Shown here: positions 1 through 11,048 of the stretch, one piece after another | Layout: the number at the start of each line of letters is the position of its first letter | Numbering within the stretch: the first letter of the stretch is position 1 | Source: Chloroflexota bacterium | Lineage (GTDB): Bacteria; Chloroflexota; Dehalococcoidia; DSTF01; RBG-16-68-14 | DNA length: 64,000 nt | Direction: 5' to 3' | Assembly: GCA_029262675.1 (NCBI GenBank) | Contig: JAJCYW010000006.1 | Span: 62,001 to 126,000 of the forward strand | Position numbers and translations under genes: made by a program | The notes under the pieces: model-generated | Told to the model about the DNA's origin: nothing | The model's database searches: none | The model's input: only the letters and a program-made list of their open reading frames with translations

Positions 1-16
1 GTAAGGGCTGTCACCC

Positions 17-886
17 CTACGGGAGCAGCAACGGGGTGGCGGACACTGGATCATTGTGTTCCATGTCGCCGGGCTCTAGCTGCGGGCCGCACGAGACCGA
101 CGTCACGAACGTCTCCGCCTCCAGGCCCTGCACGAGGGCGAGGCACGCGTCTTCCGTTGTAGCAGCGAAGTTCGCCACGCCCGTCGGCGGGAACGACTCC
201 TGGACCACGTACTCGGCGTCCGGGTCGAAGTCGCGGATCCGCGCGCCGACCTCATCCAGGTGGTCTGCCAAGACCGTCTCATTGAACCGGATCGTGATCG
301 TGTACTGGTTCTCAACAGCAGGAATCAGGTCCGGCGGCGCGAGCGGAAGTTCGCCTCCGTCCATGTCGCACTCCGCCCCCGCTAGACACGTGCCGTTCAC
401 GATCGTGTCTTCGCAGTCGGGCGCGTCTTCCGCGCACACCGCGTTCGTCACCGCACCGTCCGGATTCGAGTCATCGTAGCCGGGGTCGCCTGGCTCGAGC
501 ACTGGTCCGCAGGACAGCTCGGAGATCGAACCCACCTCCTCGTCGAGCCCCGCGCGAACAACATCACAGAATTCTTCGACGTCTGTGTTGATCACCCCAT
601 AGAGTTGGGGAGGGAGCGATTCCGCGCTTAGCACCTCCGCCGCCGCATCGTAACCGCCAAGCAACCGAACCACCACATCGGCGTCCGTCATCTCGTATCG
701 TTCCTGATCGAATCGGACACTGACTTCGTAATCGGCGCCGCCCAACGCCTGATCCTCGCCATCCACCGGCAGGCCGTCACTATCCGCCGCGATCTCTGTG
801 TTAGTATCACCGCTGCCGCCCCCGCAGGCTGCCGCGCCGAGCGCTAGCAGGCCCATCAATCCTATGAGTAGTAGCCACTTCTTCAT
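17..886 (-). CDS. Lipoprotein with an internally duplicated domain
   Basis: Predicted surface lipoprotein of 289 aa. The start was set at the ATG at 886 because AAGGAG lies 8 nt upstream and the encoded N-terminus is a typical lipoprotein signal (MKKW, Leu-rich core, ALGAAAC with Cys21). An upstream in-frame start would add a charged, signal-less extension. The mature protein contains two related units, beginning YEVSVRFD and YTITIRFN. Each ends with a Cys pair 17-18 residues apart and then SCGP(V/Q)LEPGD. Between them is a Cys-rich segment with Asp and Gly. No family was recognised. It is divergent from the DUF3179 lipoprotein, with 140 bp between the two starts that must hold both promoters. 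Function is unknown. Confidence 0.8.
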   Translation of the reverse strand: MKKWLLLIGLMGLLALGAAACGGGSGDTNTEIAADSDGLPVDGEDQALGGADYEVSVRFDQERYEMTDADVVVRLLGGYDAAAEVLSAESLPPQLYGVINTDVEEFCDVVRAGLDEEVGSISELSCGPVLEPGDPGYDDSNPDGAVTNAVCAEDAPDCEDTIVNGTCLAGAECDMDGGELPLAPPDLIPAVENQYTITIRFNETVLADHLDEVGARIRDFDPDAEYVVQESFPPTGVANFAATTEDACLALVQGLEAETFVTSVSCGPQLEPGDMEHNDPVSATPLLLP

Positions 887-1026
887 GGTCGGGTCTCCTT
901 GGTTCGCTGCAATCCTGGTTTCCCGTTCACTTGCATGACGTTCGAAAGCGCCCGGCGGTTCCCTACCGCCTCGCCTGTGTGATCCGCGCACCGGACCCAA
1001 GTCGCGAAAACTGGCATGATGGGCGC

Positions 1027-2166
1027 ATGCAGATTATCCGACACGGACAGCTGGCCCCGTTCACGCTTCTGCTGCTGGCGCTGGCGATCGCGGCCTGCGG
1101 CGGCTCCGGTGACTCCGGCGGGCGCGGCCTGCTCGGCGGCACCGATACAGACGTCCGCAGCGTCTCGCTCGACGACGTTCACGTCGATACGTTCATCGCG
1201 GGTTCCGTGCCGCTCTCTGTAATCGAGGAGGAGCGGCTGCTGACGCTGCGGGACGCGATCCCCCCGTTGGACAACCCTCGCTACGACGACGCCGCGGGCG
1301 GCGAGTGGCTGCAGCCGAACGATCTCGTGCTGGGCTACGTCGCGGCGGACGGCACGGCCTACGCCTATCCGGTCAAGATCCTCAACCTGCACGAGATCGT
1401 CAACGACACGCTGACCGGCAGAGACGTGCTCGTCACGTACTGCCCGCTCTGCCGCAGCGGCATCGTCTACGACCGCAACCTCGGTGAACAACTGCTGTCG
1501 TTCGGCAACACCAGCGCGCTCTACGAGGCCGACCTGGTGATGTACGACAGGCAGACGCTCTCCTACTGGTTCCAGGTGGCCGGAGAGGCCATCATCGGCG
1601 AGAAGACGGGCGCGCGGCTGGAGCCGCTGCCCTCCGTGACGACGACTTGGTCAGAGTGGCGGCTGCTGCATCCACAGACGCTGGTGCTCTCCCGCGACAC
1701 CGGGTTCGGCCGCGATTACGACCGTGAGATCGCCGCCGACATCCAGGACTTTGTCAACGACGGCGTATTCCCGTTCCCCGTCACCGACGCTGCGAAGGAC
1801 GGCCGCCTGCCGGCGGGCGAGTTGGTGCTGGGCGTGGAGGCCGGAGGCGAGCGGCGCGCCTATCCGATCGCGTCGCTCGGCGACGCGGCTCTGAACGACG
1901 AGCTCGGCAGCACAGCCATCGCCATCCTCGCCCGAGATGGAGGGACGGCCGCGGCGTACGCCGCCACCGTTGCCGGGCGGACGCTGACGTTCGAGCGGCG
2001 CGACGGCGCGTTTTTCGACGCGGAGACGGGGAGCGAATGGTTGCTGACGGGCGAAGCGGTGGCCGGTGAACTGGCAGGCGAACGGCTCCCCGCGCTGCCA
2101 GTGCGCACGACGCTCTGGTTCGCCTACGCGGCGGCGTTCCCGGCGGTGGAAGTGTACGAGCCGTAG
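1027..2166 (+). CDS. DUF3179 domain lipoprotein
   Basis: A 379 aa lipoprotein of the DUF3179 family. The start is the ATG at 1027, which places a signal peptide first, with the lipobox LAIAAC (Cys24) and a Gly/Ser-rich spacer. The family hallmark is clear: NLHEIVND, VTYCPLCRSG (Cys139 and Cys142), then SFGNTSALYEADLVMYDR and a repeat of the motif set in the C-terminal half (RRAYPIASLGDAALNDELG). DUF3179 proteins are exported and often found in Chloroflexota, archaea and haloarchaea; their biochemical role is not established. The CPLC pair could bind metal or form a disulfide, which is inference. Confidence 0.88.
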   Translation: MQIIRHGQLAPFTLLLLALAIAACGGSGDSGGRGLLGGTDTDVRSVSLDDVHVDTFIAGSVPLSVIEEERLLTLRDAIPPLDNPRYDDAAGGEWLQPNDLVLGYVAADGTAYAYPVKILNLHEIVNDTLTGRDVLVTYCPLCRSGIVYDRNLGEQLLSFGNTSALYEADLVMYDRQTLSYWFQVAGEAIIGEKTGARLEPLPSVTTTWSEWRLLHPQTLVLSRDTGFGRDYDREIAADIQDFVNDGVFPFPVTDAAKDGRLPAGELVLGVEAGGERRAYPIASLGDAALNDELGSTAIAILARDGGTAAAYAATVAGRTLTFERRDGAFFDAETGSEWLLTGEAVAGELAGERLPALPVRTTLWFAYAAAFPAVEVYEP

Positions 2167-2191
2167 GAGCTCAAATGTGGTGCGCCGGCGC

Positions 2192-3676
2192 TTACGGCAG
2201 GTCCGTGTCACCCATCAGGTAGCGGTCGACTTCGCGAGCGGCCTGGCGGCCCTCTGCGATCGCCCAGACCACGAGGGATTGGCCGCGGCGCATATCGCCG
2301 GCGGCGAAGATGCCGGGCTCGCTGGTCACGAACTGTCCGAACTCCGCCTTGACGTTCGACCGGTCGTCTCGCTCCACGCCGAACCGGCCCAGCACGGTAT
2401 TCTCAGGACCCAGGAAGCCCATCGCTAGCAGGACCAGCTGGGCCGGCCAGACCTTCTCCGTGCCCGGGATCTCTCTCATCACGGGCCGGCTGTTGTTCTC
2501 CTGCACCCACTCGATTTCGACGGTGTGCGCCTCCTTGACGCGCCCGCTCTCATCGCCCACGAACCGCTTCGTCGTGATGCTGTAGTTCCGCGGGTCTTTG
2601 CCGAAGACTGCCGCTGCTTCGGCCTGGCCGTAGTCCACGGAGTAGACCTTGGGCCACTGCGGCCAGGGATTGTCCGCAGCGCGCTCGATCGGCGGACGGG
2701 GCAGGATCTCAAACTGCGCAAGACGCTGGCAGCCGTCGCGCATGGCCGTCCCTACGCAGTCGGTGCCGGTGTCGCCTCCGCCTATCACGATGACATCCTT
2801 GTCCTTCGCTGAGATGTACTGCCCGTCCTTGCGCCCGCTGTCAAGCAGGCTCTTGGCATTCGCGTGCAGGAACTCCATCGCGTAGTGGACGCCTTTGAGC
2901 TCGCGTCCTTCGATGGGCAGGTCGCGGGGCTTCGTCGCACCGCCGCAGAGGACGACGACGTCGAACTCCTCCCGCAGTTTCTCCGCCGGATAGTCCTTGC
3001 CCACTTCGGTGTTCGGGACAAACGTAACGCCCTCTTCGGCCATCAGATCGATCCGGCGCTGCACGATGCGCTTGTCGAGCTTCATGTTTGGGATGCCGTA
3101 CATGAGCAACCCACCTATCCGGTCGGCGCGTTCGAACACCGTGACCCAGTGGCCGGCGCGATTGAGCTGGGCGGCGCACGAGAGGCCCGCCGGGCCGGAG
3201 CCGACGACGGCGACTTTCTTGCCCGTGCGCGACGCTGGCGCCTCGGCCACCACCCACCCCATCTCGAAACCGTTGTCGATAATCGAGCACTCGATGCTCT
3301 TGATCGTGACCGGCGGTTCGCTGATGCCCAGGACGCACGACCCCTCGCAGGGCGCCGGACAGACGCGGCCGGTGAACTCCGGGAAGTTGTTTGTCTTGTG
3401 GAGACGGTCTAGCGCCTCGCGCCAGAGGCCGTTGTAGACGAGGTCGTTCCATTCGGGGATCAGGTTGTTGATCGGGCAGCCGGCAGCCATCCCATCCAAC
3501 AGCGTCCCCGTATGGCAGAACGGCACGCCGCAGTCCATACAGCGGGCGCCCTGCTGCCGCAGCTTCTCCTCGTCGAAATGCTCATAGAATTCGAGCCAGT
3601 CCCCAATACGCTCGGCGGGGGCCCGAGTACCGGGTAACTCCCGCGCAAACTCCATGAATCCGGTTGGCTTGCCCAT
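2192..3676 (-). CDS. gltD: Glutamate synthase, small (NADPH) subunit
   Basis: Beta subunit of glutamate synthase, 494 aa. It passes electrons from NADPH through FAD to the large subunit for 2-oxoglutarate plus glutamine to glutamate. Visible features are the N-terminal iron-sulfur region ([30 protein letters not shown]), an FAD-binding Rossmann motif [14 protein letters not shown] near residue 155, an NADPH motif [12 protein letters not shown] near residue 295, and a C-terminal FAD loop [19 protein letters not shown]. Length and motifs match full-length GltD. It lies 96 bp downstream of gltB on the same strand and is probably cotranscribed. Confidence 0.97.
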   Translation of the reverse strand: MGKPTGFMEFARELPGTRAPAERIGDWLEFYEHFDEEKLRQQGARCMDCGVPFCHTGTLLDGMAAGCPINNLIPEWNDLVYNGLWREALDRLHKTNNFPEFTGRVCPAPCEGSCVLGISEPPVTIKSIECSIIDNGFEMGWVVAEAPASRTGKKVAVVGSGPAGLSCAAQLNRAGHWVTVFERADRIGGLLMYGIPNMKLDKRIVQRRIDLMAEEGVTFVPNTEVGKDYPAEKLREEFDVVVLCGGATKPRDLPIEGRELKGVHYAMEFLHANAKSLLDSGRKDGQYISAKDKDVIVIGGGDTGTDCVGTAMRDGCQRLAQFEILPRPPIERAADNPWPQWPKVYSVDYGQAEAAAVFGKDPRNYSITTKRFVGDESGRVKEAHTVEIEWVQENNSRPVMREIPGTEKVWPAQLVLLAMGFLGPENTVLGRFGVERDDRSNVKAEFGQFVTSEPGIFAAGDMRRGQSLVVWAIAEGRQAAREVDRYLMGDTDLP

Positions 3677-3772
3677 CTCTCTATCCCAACACTCTGATCC
3701 GTGATACCACGTTTACCGTTGGCTGTATGCCCGCGCCGTGTACCGGTCGATTCGGGGGTTCGTCCGGCCCGA

Positions 3773-6700
3773 CTACTTCCCTCCGACGCGCGCCACATCG
3801 TGGGCGTTGACCTCGAACGCCGCCATCTCGGCCTCATCGACGGACAGTCCCTGCTCGAGCATCTGCGCTTGCGTCTCGATGACCCGCTTGTAGTCGTTCG
3901 GAAGCACCTTGACGAACTTCGGGACCAGTTCATCCCAGCGGGCGAGCACCTCTTTGGCGAGGTCGCTATCCGTGTACTCGATATGGCGGCGGACCATCGC
4001 ATGAACGAGACCGATCTCATCGTTGTCGTCCAGGTGGCAGAGCCGCACCATCTCCTGGTTGCAGTTGCGCGGGAACTCACCGGAGTCATCCAGCACGTAG
4101 GCGATACCGCCGGACATGCCCGCCGCGAAGTTCCGCCCCGTCGGCCCGAGGATCACCACCCTGCCGCCGGTCATGTACTCACAGCCGTGGTCGCCCACGG
4201 CCTCCACCACCGCGTGCACGCCGCTGTTGCGCACACAGAACCGCTCGCCGGCCATGCCGCGAATATACGCTTCGCCGCTGGTGGCGCCGTAGAACGCAAC
4301 ATTGCCGATGACAATGTTCTCCCTGGGCACGAATGTGGAAGCGCGCGGCGCGTACACGATGATCTTGCCACCGGACAGGCCTTTGCCGATGTAGTCGTTC
4401 GAGTCGCCCTCCAGAGTGAACGTCATGCCCTGCGGGATGAACGCCCCGAAGCTCTGGCCGGCGGATCCCTGGAAGTGCAGCTTGATGGTGTCCTCCGGCA
4501 GCCCGTTCGCCCCGTGGCGCCGGGTCACCTCGCTGCCCAGAATCGTTCCCACTACGCGGTTGACGTTGCGGATCGGCAGCGTCGCTTCGACGCGCTCCCT
4601 CTTCTCGAGAGCGGGCTTGCAGAGCTCGAGCAGCGTGGTGTTGTCAAGCGCCTTGTCCAGCCCGTGGTCCTGGGCGATTTGGCAATACCGGCCGATCTCT
4701 TCGGGGACTTCCGGCCGGTACAGGATTTGCGAGAGGTCGATACCCCGCGCTTTCCAGTGGTCCGCCGCCTTCCGCATTTCGATCTTGTCCGTACGCCCGA
4801 CCATCTCGGTGAGCTTGCGAAAGCCCAGCTGGGCCATGATCTCGCGCACTTCCTGGGCGATGAAGCGCATGAAGCTCACGGTGTGGGCCGGATCGCCGGT
4901 GAACTTCGCCCGCAGCTCCGGATTCTGCGTGGCGATTCCCACCGGGCACGTGTCGAGGTGGCACGCCCGCATCATTATGCAGCCAAGCGCCACGAGCGGC
5001 GCCGTCGCGAAGCCGAACTCCTCAGCCCCGAGCAGGGCGGCTACCGCAACGTCGCGGCCCGTCTTCAGCTGCCCGTCCGTCTCCACGGCGATGCGGCTGC
5101 GCAGGTCGTTCAGCACCAGCACCTGGTGTGTTTCGGCCAGACCTAGCTCCCAGGGAGCGCCCGCGTGCTTGATGCTGGTCAGCGCCGACGCGCCCGTTCC
5201 GCCGTCGAAGCCGCTGATGAGCACGACATCGGCCCTCGCCTTCGCCACGCCCGCGGCGATCGTCCCTACGCCCACCTCGGCCACCAGCTTCACGCTGATG
5301 CGGGCATGATGATTCGCGTTCTTCAGGTCGTGAATCAGCTCCGCCAGGTCCTCGATCGAGTAGATGTCGTGGTGCGGCGGTGGAGAGATCAGCCCCACGC
5401 CCGGCGTAGAGAAGCGCACTTTGGCGACCCACGGATACACCTTCTGGCCTGGGAGCTGGCCTCCTTCGCCCGGCTTTGCCCCTTGAGCGATCTTGATCTG
5501 CAGCTCCTTGGCGTTGACCAGGTACTGACTGGTCACGCCGAACCGCCCGGAGGCAACCTGCTTGATCGCGCTGTTGCGTGAGTCGCCGTTCGCATCCGGA
5601 ACGTAGCGCGCGGCGTCCTCTCCGCCCTCGCCCGTATTGCTCTTCCCGCTGATGCGGTTCATCGCGATTGCCAGCGACTCGTGGGCTTCCTTGCTGATGG
5701 AGCCGTAGGACATCGCGCCCGTCTTGAAGCGCTTCAAGATCTCTTCCACCGGCTCGACCTCATCGATCGGCACCGGTTCTATCCCAACCTTGAGCTCCAT
5801 CAGGCCGCGCAGCGTGCAGAGCTGCTTGGAGTGGTCGTTGACCAGCTCGCTGTACTCCTTGAAGACGTCGTAGTCGTTCGTCCGGCAGGCGTGCTGGAGC
5901 TTGTGCACGGTCTGCGGGTTGAACAGGTGGGGCTCGCCGTCGGCGCGCCACTGGTACTGGCCGCCGGATGGCAGCTGCCTGCCATTCACAGAGCGCTCAG
6001 GGAACGCCGCGCGGTGACGGAGCCGCGACTCCTCAGCGATGACATCGATGCCGACCCCGCCCACGCGCGACCGCGTCCAGGTGAAGAACTCATCGATGAA
6101 ATGCTCGCCGAGACCGATCGCCTCGAAGATCTGAGCGCCACGATAGCTCTGGATGGTCGAGATGCCCATCTTCGAGATGACCTTGATCACACCTTTGACC
6201 ACCGCCTTGACGTAGTTCTTGATAGCCTCCTCGTGCTCCATGTCGGGAAGGAGCCCCTCGCGGATCATGTCGCCCAGCGTCTCGAATGCGAGGTACGGGT
6301 TGATCGCCGCCACTCCGTAGCCGAGCAGGAGTGCATAGTGGTGAACTTCCCGTGGCTCGCCCGTCTCGATCAGCAGGCCCACTTGGGTCCGCGTGCCTTC
6401 CCGGATCAGGTGGTGGTGGACGCCGGCCACAGCCAGCAGCGCAGGTATGGCCGCGTGGTCGTGGTCGATGCCCCGATCCGAGAGAATGATGACGTCATTG
6501 CCGCCGGCGACTGCCGCACTCGCCGCTCGGCGCAGCTCGTCCATCGCCCGCTTCAGTCCGGATCCGCCCTCTTCAACATCGTACGTCGTGGGCAGAGTGA
6601 TCGACTTAAAGCCGAACGAACGCGGCCCGCCGTCCAATTGCTGGAACTTGGCGAGCTCCTCGTTCTCGAGGATGGGCACCTTCTGATGGATCTGGCGGGC

Positions 6701-8383
6701 CGAGCGCGGAGTCGGCCCAAGCAAGTTCTGCTCCGGGCCGATCGTCGTGTCCGCCGACATGATCAGCTCCTCTCGGATCGGGTCCACCGCCGGGTTCGTG
6801 ACCTGGGCGAATAGCTGATGAAAGTAGTTGTAGAGAGGCTGCGGACGCTGCGACAGCGCGGCCAGCGGCGTATCCGCGCCCATCGACCCGACAGGCTCGT
6901 TGGCGTCTCTGGCCATCGGAGCGATCAGGATCTTGAGGTCCTCGTTGGTATAGCCGAAGGCCTGCTGGCGCAGCCGCACAGTCGAATGGTCGGGCTCGGT
7001 CTGAAGCGGCGCCTCGGGCAACCGGTCCAGCGTGACCAGGTTGTCCTCCAGCCACGCCGGATAGTCGTGCTCCGACGCGATAGCGTGCTTCAGTTCGTCG
7101 TCCGCGATAATGCGGCCTTCCTCTAGGTCGACAAGGAACATGCGGCCGGGCTGGAGGCGGCCCTTAAGGAGCACCCGCTCCGGCGGGATATCTAACACCC
7201 CGACCTCTGAGGCCATTACGACCAGATCATCCTTGGTGACGTAGTAGCGCGAAGGCCGCAGACCATTGCGGTCCAGCACCGCGCCGATGCGCAGCCCATC
7301 CGTGAACGCAATCGAGGCCGGGCCGTCCCACGGCTCCATCAGGCAGGCGTGGTATTCGTAGAACGCCCGCTTCTCCTCACTCATCGTCTCGTGGCCCGTC
7401 CACGGCTCCGGGATCATCATCATCATGGCGTGCGGCAGCGACCGTCCGGCCAGCGTCAGCAACTCGAGCGCGTTGTCGAACATCGCCGAGTCGCTGCCCT
7501 CATCGTCGATGACCGGCAGCACCTTCTTGATGTCGTCGCCGAAGAGCTCCGATTCGAACAGGCTCTCGCGCGCGTGCATCCAGTTGATGTTGCCCCGCAG
7601 GGTGTTGATCTCACCGTTATGGGACAGGTAACGGTACGGATGAGACCGCGCCCAGTTGGGGAACGTGTTTGTGCTGAAACGCGAGTGTACCATCGCCAGG
7701 GCAGATTCCACCGCCGGGTCGACGATATCGGGATAGAACGTCGTAACCTGGCCCGACATCAACATCCCTTTGTAGACAACCGTCTTGTACGACAGGCTGG
7801 CGATGTAGAACGTGTCGCGCTCCGCGATCGAGGAGCGCTTCACCGCGCGCTCGACGCGCTTCCCGATGACGTAGAGCTTCCGCTCAAATGCCATCTCGTC
7901 CTGCAACTCAGCGGCGCGGCCGATGAATATCTGTCGAATGAACGGCTCGCACGCCTTCGCTGTCGGGCCGATGGACGAATCATCCGTCGGTACGTCCCGC
8001 CAGCCCAGAAGCTGCTGGCCCTCCTCCCGGACGACCCGCTCGAACAGCTCTTCGCACTGAAGCCGGCTCATCGCGTTCGCCGGCAAGAACACCATGCCCA
8101 GGCCGTACTCACCGAAGCGCGGGAGCTTGATCTTCGCCTTGTCGCATTCCTGCTCGAGGAACTTGTGCGGGACCTGCATGAGGATGCCCGCCCCGTCGCC
8201 CGTATTCTCATCGCTACCGACGGCGCCCCGGTGCTCCAAGTTCAGCAGCACCTCAATCCCCTTCTCCACAATGTCGTGCGACTTGCGGTTCTTGAGGTCG
8301 ACAACAAACCCCACGCCGCACGAGTCGTGCTCGTACCACGGGTCGTACAGACCCTGCCGTGCTGGAGGCCGTGTCTCTCTCAT
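3773..8383 (-). CDS. gltB: Glutamate synthase, large subunit
   Basis: Alpha subunit of glutamate synthase, 1536 aa. I prefer the ATG at 8383, preceded by GAGGA 10 nt upstream, over the in-frame ATG at 8413, which lacks a good ribosome site. From the preferred start the nucleophile is Cys22 in HDSCGVGF, so the propeptide would be 21 residues, removed to expose the N-terminal Cys of the class II amidotransferase domain. The central domain is followed by the FMN/2-oxoglutarate domain ([37 protein letters not shown]) and the 3Fe-4S cysteines in [15 protein letters not shown]. The C-terminal Gly-rich beta-helix ([27 protein letters not shown]) is complete. Confidence 0.97.
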   Translation of the reverse strand: MRETRPPARQGLYDPWYEHDSCGVGFVVDLKNRKSHDIVEKGIEVLLNLEHRGAVGSDENTGDGAGILMQVPHKFLEQECDKAKIKLPRFGEYGLGMVFLPANAMSRLQCEELFERVVREEGQQLLGWRDVPTDDSSIGPTAKACEPFIRQIFIGRAAELQDEMAFERKLYVIGKRVERAVKRSSIAERDTFYIASLSYKTVVYKGMLMSGQVTTFYPDIVDPAVESALAMVHSRFSTNTFPNWARSHPYRYLSHNGEINTLRGNINWMHARESLFESELFGDDIKKVLPVIDDEGSDSAMFDNALELLTLAGRSLPHAMMMMIPEPWTGHETMSEEKRAFYEYHACLMEPWDGPASIAFTDGLRIGAVLDRNGLRPSRYYVTKDDLVVMASEVGVLDIPPERVLLKGRLQPGRMFLVDLEEGRIIADDELKHAIASEHDYPAWLEDNLVTLDRLPEAPLQTEPDHSTVRLRQQAFGYTNEDLKILIAPMARDANEPVGSMGADTPLAALSQRPQPLYNYFHQLFAQVTNPAVDPIREELIMSADTTIGPEQNLLGPTPRSARQIHQKVPILENEELAKFQQLDGGPRSFGFKSITLPTTYDVEEGGSGLKRAMDELRRAASAAVAGGNDVIILSDRGIDHDHAAIPALLAVAGVHHHLIREGTRTQVGLLIETGEPREVHHYALLLGYGVAAINPYLAFETLGDMIREGLLPDMEHEEAIKNYVKAVVKGVIKVISKMGISTIQSYRGAQIFEAIGLGEHFIDEFFTWTRSRVGGVGIDVIAEESRLRHRAAFPERSVNGRQLPSGGQYQWRADGEPHLFNPQTVHKLQHACRTNDYDVFKEYSELVNDHSKQLCTLRGLMELKVGIEPVPIDEVEPVEEILKRFKTGAMSYGSISKEAHESLAIAMNRISGKSNTGEGGEDAARYVPDANGDSRNSAIKQVASGRFGVTSQYLVNAKELQIKIAQGAKPGEGGQLPGQKVYPWVAKVRFSTPGVGLISPPPHHDIYSIEDLAELIHDLKNANHHARISVKLVAEVGVGTIAAGVAKARADVVLISGFDGGTGASALTSIKHAGAPWELGLAETHQVLVLNDLRSRIAVETDGQLKTGRDVAVAALLGAEEFGFATAPLVALGCIMMRACHLDTCPVGIATQNPELRAKFTGDPAHTVSFMRFIAQEVREIMAQLGFRKLTEMVGRTDKIEMRKAADHWKARGIDLSQILYRPEVPEEIGRYCQIAQDHGLDKALDNTTLLELCKPALEKRERVEATLPIRNVNRVVGTILGSEVTRRHGANGLPEDTIKLHFQGSAGQSFGAFIPQGMTFTLEGDSNDYIGKGLSGGKIIVYAPRASTFVPRENIVIGNVAFYGATSGEAYIRGMAGERFCVRNSGVHAVVEAVGDHGCEYMTGGRVVILGPTGRNFAAGMSGGIAYVLDDSGEFPRNCNQEMVRLCHLDDNDEIGLVHAMVRRHIEYTDSDLAKEVLARWDELVPKFVKVLPNDYKRVIETQAQMLEQGLSVDEAEMAAFEVNAHDVARVGGK

Positions 8384-8453
8384 GTGTTGCCGTTCCTCAA
8401 ACGATTGTACCATTCTTCACAAGGCCATGCGGGAATTGCTTACTGAACAAGAG

Positions 8454-8473
8454 GCGAGGGCCTTCGCCCTCGC
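8454..8473 (-). terminator. Hairpin after the suf operon
   Basis: A perfect 8-bp stem (GCGAGGGC / GCCCTCGC) with a 4-nt loop sits 68 bp past the last suf gene and just upstream of gltB. Read leftward, the stem is followed by CTCTTGTT, a weak U-rich tail. It would fit a factor-independent terminator of the suf operon, but the tail is poor. It could also be an attenuator-like element in the gltB leader. Confidence 0.5.
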
Positions 8474-8540
8474 GACGCTTAACCCTCAGACAGGGAATGT
8501 CTGCGCATGATATTACACGACTTGCGCGCTTGGCAACCCT

Positions 8541-8849
8541 CTACCAAATGCCGAGCTGCATTTTCACCTCGTCGCTCGCCATCTCCGCGGGATTCCACGG
8601 TGGATTGAAGGTGACCTCTGTCACAACCTGCTTCACACCGGGCAGATCGCTCACCATGTCCTTCACCTGGCCATCGATGACGGGGCCGAGCGGACAGGCC
8701 TGCGAGGTCAGCGTGTACAGTATCTTGACCTCGCCGTCATTCACATCAACGTCGTATACCAGTCCCAGCTCCATGATGCTCATCCGCAGCTCGGGGTCGA
8801 TGACGTCCTGTAGTTTCTCCCGAACCAGCTCCTCCGTGAGTAGCTCCAT
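8541..8849 (-). CDS. DUF59/MIP18-family Fe-S maturation factor (SufT-like)
   Basis: A 102 aa stand-alone DUF59 protein, the usual length for this family. It has the diagnostic pattern DVIDPELRMSIMELGLVYDV near the N-terminus, the conserved Cys52 in TSQACPLGP, and VTFNPPWNPAEMASDE near the C-terminus. Such proteins (SufT in Gram-positives) help deliver or mature Fe-S clusters on target enzymes. It is the last gene of the leftward suf operon, 9 bp after sufU, which supports that role. A PaaD-like assignment is less likely because no paa genes are near. Confidence 0.92.
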   Translation of the reverse strand: MELLTEELVREKLQDVIDPELRMSIMELGLVYDVDVNDGEVKILYTLTSQACPLGPVIDGQVKDMVSDLPGVKQVVTEVTFNPPWNPAEMASDEVKMQLGIW

Positions 8850-8858
8850 GACGTCCTC

Positions 8859-9335
8859 CTACTCTTCGCGGCGAACGGCGTGTCCGCCCTGTTCGTGCTG
8901 TGTCAGACCGTCTTCCAGCGTGTGCCAGGCCAGCGTGGCGCACTTCACGCGCGCCGGAAATTTCGCGACGCCCTGAAACGCCTCCAGGTCGCCTAGCTCC
9001 TCCGGTGATTCGCCTTCAGGCTCTCTCATCATTGTTGTGAACAGGCCGGAGAGCGTCCGAATTTCGTCGGCGTTCTTGCCGATCACGAGGTCGGACAGCA
9101 TCGATCCGGAGGCCTGGCTGATCGAACAACCCCGTCCGTGGAAACTGAGGTCCCGCACGGCACCGTTCGAGAAGGTGAGACGGATCTCGACCTCGTCACC
9201 GCAGAGCGGGTTGTAGCCCTCCGCAACCACGTCCGGCTCCGACAGCGGCTCATGGTGCCGGGGGCTCCGGTAGTGGTCCAGAATGAGCTCCCGGTAGAGC
9301 TCATCGAACTCAGGCTCCGGTACGGGCTGGGGCAC
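8859..9335 (-). CDS. sufU: Fe-S cluster assembly scaffold/sulfurtransferase SufU
   Basis: SufU takes sulfur from the SufS persulfide and supplies the SufBCD scaffold. I start it at the GTG at 9335 because GAGGA is placed 7 nt upstream and the family homology begins soon after (FDELYRELILDHYRSPRH). A longer in-frame start at 9377 would overlap sufS by 68 bases. In the 158 aa form the zinc/active-site residues are Cys45 and Asp47 (NPLCGDE), Cys70 (GRGCSISQASGSML) and Cys132 (RVKCATLAW). It overlaps the 3' end of sufS by 26 bases, suggesting translational coupling. Confidence 0.95.
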   Translation of the reverse strand: MPQPVPEPEFDELYRELILDHYRSPRHHEPLSEPDVVAEGYNPLCGDEVEIRLTFSNGAVRDLSFHGRGCSISQASGSMLSDLVIGKNADEIRTLSGLFTTMMREPEGESPEELGDLEAFQGVAKFPARVKCATLAWHTLEDGLTQHEQGGHAVRREE

Positions 9336-10557
9336 GGAACATCCTCGCTGCTGCGTCGATACCCTCGACGAGGGCATCCAACTCTTCTTCGAAATTGTAG
9401 ATGTAGAAGCTGGCGCGCGCCGTCGCGACGACGTCCAGCTCGCCCATCAGCGGCTGGGCGCAGTGGTGGCCGGCCCGGATCGCGACGCCGTGCTGGTCCA
9501 GCACGGTTCCCAGGTCGTGAGGGTGGATGTCGTCCACATTGAAGGCGACCACGCCCCCGCGGTCCTCCGGGTTCTTCGGGCCGTAGATCGTGACACATTC
9601 AATCTCGGAGAGGCGCCTCATCGCCGCGGCCACCATCTCGATCTCGTGCGCGCGGACGTTCTCCATGCCCAAGTCAGCGAGGTAGTCCAGCGACGCGGAG
9701 AAGGCGCAAACATCAGCGATGTTGGGCGTACCGGCCTCGAACTTCCACGGCACATCGTTCCAGGTCGAATCCTCGAAGCTAACGCGCCGGATCATCTCCC
9801 CGCCTGCCAGGAACGGGTCCATCTCCTCCAGCAGCGCCTGCGGCGCGTACAAGACGCCGACACCTGTGGGGCCGAGCATCTTGTGCGCCGAAAACGCGAC
9901 GAAGTCGGCCTCTAGCTCCTGTACGTCCACGGGCATGTGCGGGATGCTCTGCGCGGCATCGACGAGCACGCGGGCGCCGTGGCTGTGCGCCAGCTTCACG
10001 ATCTGCGCAATCGGGTTGATGGTGCCCAGCACGTTCGACATCTGCGTGACGGCCACCAGCTTCGTCTTCTCGCCGACCAGGCTTTCGACTTCGTCCCAGC
10101 GGAGCCCGCCTTCGCCGTCGATGGGAAGCACGCGCAGCACGGCGCCTGTGGTCTCCGCCAGGAGCTGCCAGGGAACGATGTCGCTGTGGTGCTCCATCGC
10201 TGAGATGACGATCTCATCGCCGGGCTCCAGCGTCTTCCGCCCCCACGAGTGCGCGACCAGGTTGATCGATTCGGTGGTGTTGCGCGTGAAGACGATGCAG
10301 TCCGCGGACGGTGCGCCGATGAAGTCGGCGACACTCTGGCGCGTCGCTTCGTATCGTAAAGTCGCTTCTTCTGCCAACGCATGGATGCCGCGGTGAATGT
10401 TGGCGTTGTAGCTGGAGTAGTACTCGACGAGCGCGTCGATCACCGACTGCGGCTTCTGCGTCGTCGCGGCGTTATCGAAGTAGACGAGCGGCCGCCCGTG
10501 CACCTCCCGCTTCAGGATGGGGAAGTCGGCCCGGATCTTCTGGATATCGAATGTCAT
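9310..10557 (-). CDS. sufS: Cysteine desulfurase SufS
   Basis: PLP-dependent group II cysteine desulfurase, 415 aa, that forms a persulfide from L-cysteine for Fe-S cluster assembly. The start at 10557 has AAGGA upstream and gives the classic N-terminus (IRADFPILKREVHGRPLVYFDNAATTQKP). The PLP lysine is Lys226 in AFSAHKMLGPTG and the persulfide cysteine is Cys366 in IRAGHHCAQPLM. The start overlaps the stop of the upstream DinB-type gene as ATGA, and the 3' end overlaps sufU. It acts in the cytoplasm with SufU. Confidence 0.97.
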   Translation of the reverse strand: MTFDIQKIRADFPILKREVHGRPLVYFDNAATTQKPQSVIDALVEYYSSYNANIHRGIHALAEEATLRYEATRQSVADFIGAPSADCIVFTRNTTESINLVAHSWGRKTLEPGDEIVISAMEHHSDIVPWQLLAETTGAVLRVLPIDGEGGLRWDEVESLVGEKTKLVAVTQMSNVLGTINPIAQIVKLAHSHGARVLVDAAQSIPHMPVDVQELEADFVAFSAHKMLGPTGVGVLYAPQALLEEMDPFLAGGEMIRRVSFEDSTWNDVPWKFEAGTPNIADVCAFSASLDYLADLGMENVRAHEIEMVAAAMRRLSEIECVTIYGPKNPEDRGGVVAFNVDDIHPHDLGTVLDQHGVAIRAGHHCAQPLMGELDVVATARASFYIYNFEEELDALVEGIDAAARMFRAPARTGA

Positions 10558-11048
10558 GCGGTTGTTCCTTCTACCGCCGACCGCAAGTCGGCGAGGTGTT
10601 CGCGGAAGTGGCCGCCCGGTTCGTTGCTGAGCGCTTCGCCCAGTGACATCGGGAATCCGTCCTGGCGCAGATCTCTGTGCTCGTCTGTCAGCTGCGAGTA
10701 ACACTCGTCGAGTGTCTTCCCATCGTCCTCGATCTCGCTGATCAGTTCGTCCACCGTGCGCCCACGGCGCTCGAGGACATCACGTTCGTTCTTCTCCTCG
10801 GCGCCCGTCAGGACCGCGGGGTCGAGCGGTTGACCCGCGATAACCGACCGCAGCACGCCAGGAAGCAGCTTGCCGGTATCGCCGGCCAGGTGCGCCAGCA
10901 GGTCGCGGCAGCTCCAGCCGGGCAGCGGACTCGGACGCTCCCATGCCTCCGGCGGTAGCGACCGCGCGAACGCGACGACTTCCGCGCGGCTCTCACGCGG
11001 TGCGGCCGCCAGCGGCTCAACCCAGTCCGCGAACGTTCGCTCGGTCAT
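10554..11048 (-). CDS. DinB-fold protein, MPI-type, paralogue 1
   Basis: A 164 aa four-helix-bundle protein resembling the N-terminal domain of mycothiol-dependent maleylpyruvate isomerases (DinB/YfiT superfamily). Evidence is the GW..KD/RDLLAH motif and a C-terminal HxxxH. The predicted metal triad is His53, His147 and His151. It is one of three tandem paralogues (about 35-45% alike by eye) within the suf operon and overlaps both neighbours by ATGA-type junctions. Superfamily members bind a divalent metal and some are thiol-dependent transferases. A link to thiol or sulfur handling in Fe-S assembly is inference. Confidence 0.85.
   Translation of the reverse strand: MTERTFADWVEPLAAAPRESRAEVVAFARSLPPEAWERPSPLPGWSCRDLLAHLAGDTGKLLPGVLRSVIAGQPLDPAVLTGAEEKNERDVLERRGRTVDELISEIEDDGKTLDECYSQLTDEHRDLRQDGFPMSLGEALSNEPGGHFREHLADLRSAVEGTTA

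Noticed and set aside
3701..5146. 481-aa + strand ORF over gltB
   Set aside because: It is the mirror of the well-supported gltB frame.
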